64,000 bases of DNA from Apostichopus japonicus (taxonomy: Eukaryota; Echinodermata; Holothuroidea; Aspidochirotida; Stichopodidae): contig NC_092567.1 of the NCBI RefSeq assembly GCF_037975245.1, positions 18,358,876 through 18,422,875 of the forward strand, written 5' to 3'. Below the pieces are notes generated by a model. It had not been told where the DNA came from, made no database searches, and saw only the letters and a program-made list of their open reading frames with translations. Shown here one piece after another: positions 59,001 through 64,000 of the stretch. Each line of letters starts with the position of its first letter. The first letter of the stretch is position 1. The position numbers were made by a program, and so were the translations under genes.

Positions 59001-62000
59001 TCAATGCCTTTAACTGGCAGTCCTGGGAGCAGTACACCATTTACACACCTTGCCTTGAAATACTCTTAAACACTCATTGAGAAAGATAAGACTTGATAAA
59101 AGTCAATGTCGATCTATGATCCCACATGCTGTCTTGAGATCAAAATGAGAAACTTTTTCTAAACCTATTTTCTCTTTTCTTCATTCCCAGCTGAAGGGAA
59201 CTGGCGAACACCTGGACCACGAGATCAACAGATGCTCCATCTCCACCAACACCGAAGACGTCTTTGAGGATTATCTCTCTGTGGGCAATGTCATTGGGGA
59301 GATGGGAGTCCTGACAGGGCGCCCTCGTAACGCGACAGTCTCTTGTGAAACGACAGTCATGGTAAGAATCCGGCTAAGGTCGCTGTATCATCAAAGATGA
59401 CTGGCGTTAATTTGTTCTGGCATTTTAAACGGATCTAAGTTAATCCTTTTGTAAAACTGATGAGGGTAAACTTTTAATTTATTTCCTTCTTTTGAACAAA
59501 CACAGCCTCATAAAATGATCTTCTGTAATATGGCCTCCTTCCATATAGATTGCTTTGGTGGTTAAGGCAATGGACTTGGGATCTAATGTTTGCAGGTTGA
59601 AGTCCTAACCAGATCATTACGTTGTGTCAGTTAAGTTAGGCAAGGCCCTTTATCTCCATTGCCTCTCCTCACCCAGGTGTATAAATGGGGACTTGTGAGG
59701 TCACTTGTAAATACAGTCCTGTGCACCAGTCTGTGGTTGCACCCTATGGGAATTCCCCCAGGGGACACGTAGATTTGGTGCACCGTGGTACCTACCCTAA
59801 TGTCATATTTTGGCATTGCTGCACAAGATTCATCCACAATTAAGTTAGTTAAAGATTGCCCCGAAATTGTCAATATTTCCCAATGGCTTAAAAATTATCA
59901 GAGTGACTCTCCAGGAGTATGTGACCTTCCAAATAGTTCCCACAGGATTGCTACAGTTTTGTTAGTGCTGTTAAATGCTGTGACTGAGATTGGCAATAAA
60001 GTGTTTGTTGAAGGTTTCAACGTACGTGACATTTTGTCTTTTTGCAGATTTAATTTCCCCAGAATGTTTTTGGTCAGTTCTTGTATATTTTTATTAATAT
60101 TGTTTGTATCTTTGATCATTTTCATTGTATGTTTAATTCATACCAGGTCTACTACATCAACCTGGACGACATGCAGATTGCACTTGATACCTTCACACTG
60201 GAACCGTCTCTCGAATCCAGGTTGTGGCATGTCGTCGCCATCAGGGTGGCGACTCCTCTGCTGTTGCAACAGATATCATACCAGGTAACTCAACCATTAA
60301 TAGAACCATGGATGCTATAAAGTCCAGGTGGGATCTCCTGCCTATGGTTCCATATCATAGGTATAATACATTGGTACCAATATGTATCCAACAGATATCA
60401 TACCAGGTAACTGGATCGTTAATAGAACCATGGTCATGCTATAAAGTCCAGGTGGGATCTCCTGCCTAGGTTCCATATCATAGTACAATACATTGGTACC
60501 AATATGTATCCAACAGATATCATACCAGGTAACCCGATCATTAATAGAACCATGGTCATGCTGTAAGGTCCAGGTGGGATCTCCTGCCTAGGTTCCATAT
60601 CATAGGTACAATACATTGGTACCAATATGTATCCAACAGATATCATACCAGGTAACTCGACCATTAATAGAACCATGGTCATGCTCTAAAGTCCAGGTGG
60701 GATCTCCTGCCTAGGTTCCATATCATAGGTACAATACATTGGTACCAATATGTATCCAACAGATATCATACCAGGTAACTGGATCGTTAATAGAACCATG
60801 GTCATGCTCTAAAGTCCAGGTGGGATCTCCTGCCTAGGTTCCATATCATAGGTACAATACATTGGTACCAATATGTATCCAACAGATATCATACCAGGTA
60901 ACTGGATCGTTAATAGAACCATGGTCATGCTCTAAAGTCCAGGTGGGATCTCCTGCCTAGGTTCCATATCATAGGTACAATACATTGGTACCAATATGTA
61001 TCCAACAGATATCATACCAGGTAACTGGATCGTTAATAGAACCATGGTCATGCTCTAAAGTCCAGGTGGGATCTCCTGCCTAGGTTCCATACCATAGGTA
61101 CAGTACATAGGTACCAACATGTGACGAACAAATATCATACCAGGTAACTTGACCATTAATAGAACCATGGTCATGCTATAAGGTCCAGGTGGGATCTCCT
61201 GCCTAGGTTCCATATCATAGGTATAATACATTGGTACCAATATGTATCCAACAGATATCATACCAGGTAACTGGATCATTAATAGAACCATGGTCATGCT
61301 ATAAAGTCCAGGTGGGATCTCCTGCCTATGGTTCCATATCATAGGTACAATACATTGGTACCAATATGTATCCAACAGATATCATACCAGGTAACCCAAT
61401 CATTAATAGAACCATGGTCATGCTATAAAGTCCAGGTGGGATCTCCTGCCTATGGTTCCATATACATTACATTGGTACCAATATGTATCCATCAGATATC
61501 ATACCAGGTAACCCAATCATTAATAGAACCATGGTCATGCTATAAAGTCCAGGTGGGATCTCCTGCCTATGGTTCCATATCATAGGTACAATACATTGGT
61601 ACCAATATGTATCCAATATACCAGGTAACCCACTCATACATAGAACCATGATCATTCCAACTATTTGAGTTTTATTTTTCCATCTCGTTAGGGTTGGACT
61701 CAAGAGAAAGTGAAGCTCCACCTGGAGAAGGGATATCTACCAAGCCTCTCTGGGAAGGACAAGAGCTTTGATATCGATTATACCATGGAAGATGTGATAC
61801 TCATCCAGGTGAGGTGATGATAGTTTGGAAGATAGTGATGATATTATTTAGCTATGATACTGATCCATCTTTATCAATGATACTGTAAATTTGGGATATT
61901 GATGATAGCATGCAAGGTTTTTTGATTGATTTATTGTGGTTATTTGATAATATACTGTAGAGGAATATTGAAGAAGACAGCATTAAGGTTGTGATACTTC

Positions 62001-63692
62001 GTCTAGACTATCTGTTCAGAGCCACGGTCACTGTTTGGGCAGCAAAGGATTTTCAATAGGTTGCGAAAGTGTTCAGAAATAGTGGAAAAACTTGTTAAAA
62101 CATACCTGAAGTTGGTGATATTAGTCACATTGGCCCAGGCTGTATACCAGTCTAATGGATGGAGTGTAGCAAGGAAGCAGAGGCATATTCTAGCAGCATT
62201 GTAAATTACTTTTCTTGGGTGGGGGGGGGGGGGGTTGGTTGAAGGGTCATGGCCGAAATTTAGGCTGGGTGTTGGCCTAAAAATGTTGGGAACCACTGAT
62301 TTAGATCAGTGGAGAACATAGTGCTAACAAGTGGTAAAATTTACGTAATACTATAAATGAGGTAGTGTGTACCAAAGGTGAAACTTCATACTGTGGCTGA
62401 GGTGATATTCAAACCAGGCGAACTTGATGATACAAATCAGGCGCTTATTCAGTGTTCGATCCAATTTTTGTTTGTATATAAGGGGGATAGAATGCAAAGT
62501 AGTTCTATCATTTTGACACTTCTTTGTCATTTGTGTAGTAGGGTTCTTCTATTTAGTACAATCTCTCCATTAATTGGGGGGGGGGGAAGGACAGATTAAG
62601 GGACCACATTTCCCCCTTCTCCCCAAATGGTTATGGCCCTGGATAATAAAATTGATAATTTCATCATCATCATCTGTGTTTTATCTAGGGCATGGCCATC
62701 AATGCTCATACCAGAGACGAGATTCACAGTCCCTGTGTTATCCCGAGGACGGTGCATCGACTTCTCTTCCCCGGAGATCATCCCCTGGAGCCTCGTCTGT
62801 TGGTCGTGTCATCACTTGAAGCCAAAGCAAACACTCTCGACGATAACCTCTCCAGCGCGTCTCTGTCAGTATTGAGCAGGATGTCATTGACTGCTCGCAA
62901 GAGGTATGTTTTGTGGTACGTCCATGACCGGAAGTACGTGTGCATGGAAGAGTTATCTTGGACTATTTGCAGAATTAAACCCATTCATCATTTTTCTTAA
63001 CCCTTGTTAGCATGGTTTAACTCATTTCAGACGTTATAATATATTGTTATCCTCTCATGATGAGTTAACGCCAACATGAAAATATATTTAATATCTTTTA
63101 CAATTGTTGTATCTTTCTTTATGGTAGAGAAGGCTTTCAACACATGCTAAAATGGTTTAGTCCTAGCCATGTAGATATTATTTGACTGATTTTTAAATAG
63201 CATGTTCTGAGCCATGTACGAAAGTCTATTTTTGTGACATAGTTTTCATGCCTTTGTTTGACCAATGTATTCTTAACTGGGGTATTATATCTTTACAGTG
63301 GGTTTTACTATTCTCAAATGGGGTAAATAATCTTTCGTAAGTGATACCGTTGAGTTGGGTAAAATATCTTTTAGGTGGGTGCTACCATTCTCACAATATC
63401 TTTAGTGTGTTTTATCCCCATCATTTGGTATGGTTTAACCCACTTTTCTTATTTGTCTAATTTAAGCCATTTCTCTAGCATGAGTATAGAGATCAAAAAG
63501 CCATCTCACAACTTGCTGGATAATCTGAAGGGCGTGAAGAACCGTATTGCTCCCATGGACGACCTTGGTCATCGACAGATCCGTAGCCCCGCTCCCATGC
63601 ACACCCTACCACCAAGGAACTTGGAACCGCTGGTCCGTCCAAATAAAGGGACTACAAATGAAAAGCGAAGTGATAGTGAAGAAGAAACTTGA
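41025..63692 (+). CDS. SLC9C1: Sperm-type Na+/H+ exchanger with voltage sensor and cyclic-nucleotide domain (22 exons, about 1280 aa)
   Basis: Exons: 41025-41262, 42367-42596, 42962-43130, 44662-44781, 45337-45517, 47507-47599, 47968-48111, 48681-48934, 50159-50340, 50821-50964, 51396-51547 (or 51554), 53040-53352, 53556-53747, 54136-54337, 55553-55701, 56974-57099, 58134-58232, 59191-59361, 60147-60284, 61692-61808, 62689-62903, 63479-63692. Phases agree except at exons 11/12. sNHE exports protons from the sperm flagellum in exchange for Na+, and in sea urchin is opened by hyperpolarisation and tuned by cyclic nucleotides. Order: probable signal peptide (1-24); CPA1 exchanger (about 70-476) with FLPVLIFESAF, ATDPVAVV, GESLLNDG (N229, D230) and GGLRGAVGL (R424); linker; four-helix voltage sensor (about 650-804); coiled linker; CNBD (about 960-1100); short polar tail. 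Sea urchin sNHE is 1325 aa, so this is near full length. An SLC9C2-type assignment is less likely. Confidence 0.94.
42763..42925. repeat. (ATTG/ATTT)n microsatellite and long T tract before sNHE exon 3
   Basis: About 110 bp of TGAT/TTAT tetranucleotides followed by about 28 T. It ends about 35 bp upstream of the exon 3 acceptor, so its length sits where the branch point and pyrimidine tract act. Confidence 0.9.
43185..43660. repeat. Old dispersed repeat with a TAGGCGCTTTACA segment
   Basis: A sequence containing ATATAGCGCC and TAGGCGCTTTACA, then A-rich sequence and a GC-richer part (43520-43650) that reads like a decayed protein-coding remnant. The TAGCGC..GCGCTTTACA phrase is common in marine invertebrate SINE/LINE tails. 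A weaker relative lies near 34240. Assignment is tentative. Confidence 0.35.
44380..44500. repeat. 'ATGGTGGCGCT' dispersed repeat, copy 1
   Basis: Contains GGGAAGTGTCATTTCC and CCATGGTGGCGCTATGGTTAG. Related copies lie at 45705-45830 and 46490-46680 (where the end part is doubled). All are in sNHE introns 3 and 5. The family is not recognised. Confidence 0.55.
45705..46680. repeat. 'ATGGTGGCGCT' dispersed repeat copies 2 and 3 in sNHE intron 5
   Basis: Copies at 45705-45830 and 46490-46680 share GAAAGGGTCATTTCC / GGAAGTGCCGTTTCC, GCCAACxxxTGGTGGC and CGCTTAGATAGT. C- and G-runs accompany them (45558-45570, 45836-45850). Confidence 0.5.
47122..47483. mobile_element. TTAA-flanked MITE, copy 3 (reverse), next to sNHE exon 6
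   Basis: Flanked by TTAA at 47118-47121 and 47484-47487, with ends AGGGTGTGAACTC and GAGTCTTCAATGCC. Its right end leaves only 19 bp (a pyrimidine tract and TTCCAG) before exon 6, so the branch point probably lies inside the element. Confidence 0.85.
48433..48675 (-). pseudogene. LINE reverse-transcriptase C-terminal remnant
   Basis: The minus-strand frame includes GRPVTTLLGKIKSQF and NNFEEAIHLAQDRGTWRRLI, the typical end of non-LTR retrotransposon ORF2 (GRP...W..I..DL....EEA..LAQDR..WR). It is an isolated 80-residue piece in sNHE intron 7, ending 5 bp before exon 8. The splice acceptor of exon 8 therefore lies at the edge of LINE-derived DNA. Confidence 0.65.
52237..52487 (+). mobile_element. 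tRNA-derived SINE, CATA-tailed family, copy 3
   Basis: Starts GGAGTGTTAACTTGGTGG, includes GAGTTTGAGTCACCCCAAG and the family body, and ends in CATACATACATACAGGCATA. It lies in sNHE intron 11. Confidence 0.8.
52525..52784 (+). mobile_element. tRNA-derived SINE, CATA-tailed family, copy 4
   Basis: Nearly identical to copy 3 and 290 bp downstream in the same orientation, with the same CATACAGGCATACATACATG tail. The shared tail suggests a segmental tandem duplication, not two separate insertions. Confidence 0.8.
53040..54337 (+). other. SLC9C1: sNHE exons 12-14: voltage-sensing domain
   Basis: Exon 12 holds S1 (ILEIVMFAIIILNLVPIIMG) and S2 with acidic residues; exon 13 holds S3 (FDLIILVLSVIDIIL) and S4. 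S4 (residues 780-804) has Arg at 785, 788, 792, 795, 798 and 801 and Lys at 804, mostly every third position, as in voltage-gated channels. Exon 14 encodes the helical, charged linker. Six regularly placed arginines imply a working voltage sensor coupled to the exchanger. Confidence 0.9.
53840..53984 (+). mobile_element. tRNA-derived SINE, CATA-tailed family, copy 5 (5'-truncated)
   Basis: Only the 3' part (GACAATTCATAATCATGGAC to a CATACATACATACATATG tail) is present, in sNHE intron 13. 5' truncation is common for retroposed copies. Confidence 0.75.
54868..55172 (+). mobile_element. GTCCATTA family repeat, copy 2
   Basis: Matches 32667-32984 in order and orientation, including CACACAGCTAGTAGCCAAAT and TGAACAAATCAACTCTTCCA, with ends GTCCATTACCTCTAGGTTGC and GCAACCTATGGTTAATGGAC. 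Confidence 0.65.
55719..56475. repeat. G-rich minisatellite, 28-30 bp x about 25, in sNHE intron 15
   Basis: The unit is GGTATCCATCCTGTAGGGAG followed by AGTGAGGGGG, varying mostly in the number of G. It starts 17 bp after the exon 15 donor. The long minus-strand frames through it (PTGWIPPSLSLQDGYP-like) are translations of the repeat, not a gene. Confidence 0.95.
56487..56790 (+). mobile_element. tRNA-derived SINE in sNHE intron 15
   Basis: Head with A-box-like TTGGCTAAGGCGTCGGACTC and B-box-like GGTTCGGTTCC, a body with CATTACGTTGTGGCTTTGGG and CCTCTCTCCACCCAGGGG, and a tail AGCGCTATATAAAAAGCAAA ending in ATT repeats. A diverged relative is at 59553-59790. Confidence 0.7.
58654..59009. mobile_element. 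TTAA-flanked MITE, copy 4 (reverse), in sNHE intron 17
   Basis: Flanked by TTAA at 58650-58653 and 59010-59013, with ends AGGGTGTGAAGACTCG and CGAGTCTTCAATGCCT, close to perfect inverted repeats. Confidence 0.88.
59553..59790 (+). mobile_element. Diverged tRNA-derived SINE in sNHE intron 18
   Basis: Shares GATCATTACGTTGTG, ATTGCCTCTCCTCACCCAGG and the overall order with the SINE at 56487. The head has a GGTGGTTAAGGCAATGGACT A-box region. Confidence 0.55.
60268..61655 (+). repeat. 122-bp minisatellite seeded by the sNHE exon 19 donor, about 12 copies
   Basis: The first unit begins inside exon 19: CAACAGATATCATACCAG is the exon end (QQISYQ) and GTAACT the donor. The same exon-end plus donor phrase recurs about every 122 bp near 60391, 60511, 60633, 60755, 60877, 60999, 61123, 61247, 61370 and 61490, with a degenerate one near 61612. 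The rest of the unit (AATAGAACCATGGTCATGCT, AAGTCCAGGTGGGATCTCC, CATTGGTACCAATATGTATC) is intron sequence. Exon 20 follows at 61692. Confidence 0.95.
62180..62310. mobile_element. Right-end fragment of a hAT-like element
   Basis: The segment ends TGTTGGGAACCACTG, the complement of the common hAT terminus CAGTGGTTCCCAAC. No matching left end or target duplication was found. A run of 14 G is at 62221-62234. Confidence 0.3.
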
Positions 63693-63841
63693 ATTTGAAT
63701 CTTGAATTTTGTGAAATGTTTGAAATTGTCAATGAAAAACTTTTGAAATTTGAAATCAAGAATGTAAATTAGAATTTATACAATATGAATTGGTGCAATT
63801 TAAAACAAATCTGGAATATTTAGTGCAATTATGAATTGAGA

Positions 63842-63847
63842 ATTAAA
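63842..63847 (+). terminator. Candidate poly(A) signal of sNHE (ATTAAA)
   Basis: ATTAAA 150 bp after the stop codon, in very AT-rich sequence, followed by T-rich DNA. No AATAAA is seen nearby. Confidence 0.35.
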
Positions 63848-64000
63848 TGGTTAAACTTTATCTTTATTTTTGTAGTTTTATATTTTATTTTATTATTTAT
63901 CTGACAGTACTAATTATTAAGACAGAGAACTCTTCCACATTTATGTCCAATTTATCTCTAATTACATTTGGAAAAGACCAAAGAATTGTTATACTAAGTC

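Larger units (their letters stand above)
58134..61808 (+). other. SLC9C1: sNHE exons 17-20: cyclic-nucleotide-binding domain
   Basis: Exon 17 gives the first beta strands (IIIQEGDQPNGIYLIVSGMV). Exon 18 gives the phosphate-binding cassette, residues 1032-1046, GEMGVLTGRPRNATV, with the Glu and Arg that hold the cyclic phosphate in this fold (E1033, R1042). Exons 19-20 complete the fold and lead to the tail. The cassette looks intact, so nucleotide binding is likely. Confidence 0.88.

Noticed and set aside
60268-61655. Regularly spaced repeats resembling a CRISPR array
   Set aside because: The whole 122-bp unit repeats with no unique spacers, and the DNA is eukaryotic; it is a minisatellite.
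60434-61721. Several open frames with repeated hydrophobic segments
   Set aside because: They read through the 122-bp minisatellite derived from the sNHE exon 19 end and are intronic.

Overview
The window is animal nuclear DNA: AT-rich, with long introns bounded by GT-AG sites and many interspersed repeats. It carries four intron-containing genes that I could rebuild exon by exon with matching reading phases (one junction is unresolved). The last gene is the sperm-type Na+/H+ exchanger with a built-in voltage sensor and cyclic-nucleotide domain, best known from sea urchin sperm. With the invertebrate-like divergence of the other three, this suggests a marine invertebrate, most likely an echinoderm. 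The class cannot be decided from the sequence.

Layout. 1-2.3 kb: interspersed repeats, including a 1.4-kb hAT-like element with an 8-bp target duplication. 2.8-10.2 kb, plus strand: FOXM1-like forkhead factor (606 aa, 5 coding exons), with CCAAT boxes and a CHR-like site upstream. 10.3-18.3 kb: no gene recognised; tandem repeats, small inverted-repeat elements and a SINE. 18.4-26.0 kb, minus strand: NF-YA (323 aa, 8 coding exons), its introns full of small transposons. About 28.4-28.8 kb: likely shared promoter region of NF-YA (leftward) and SERGEF (rightward). 28.8-38.0 kb, plus strand: SERGEF/DelGEF-like RCC1-repeat protein (385 aa, 8 exons). 38.0-41.0 kb: intergenic. 41.0-63.7 kb, plus strand: sNHE/SLC9C1-type exchanger (about 1280 aa, 22 exons).

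The genes do not form a pathway. Two functional threads connect them: NF-YA is the sequence-specific subunit of the CCAAT-binding factor NF-Y, and CCAAT motifs lie upstream of FOXM1 and in the NF-YA/SERGEF divergent region. The sNHE gene encodes transporter, voltage sensor and cyclic-nucleotide domain in one chain.

The most unusual signal is structural. Tandem duplications in three of the four genes cross an exon edge and copy the splice site with it: the NF-YA DNA-binding exon acceptor (three copies, the outermost in frame), the SERGEF exon 6 donor (two copies) and the sNHE exon 19 donor (about twelve copies, as a 122-bp minisatellite). Other notable structures are a roughly 240-bp-armed inverted repeat in an NF-YA intron, a 28-30-bp G-rich minisatellite beside sNHE exon 15, and several transposon insertions with resolved target duplications, some with the empty site present elsewhere in the window.
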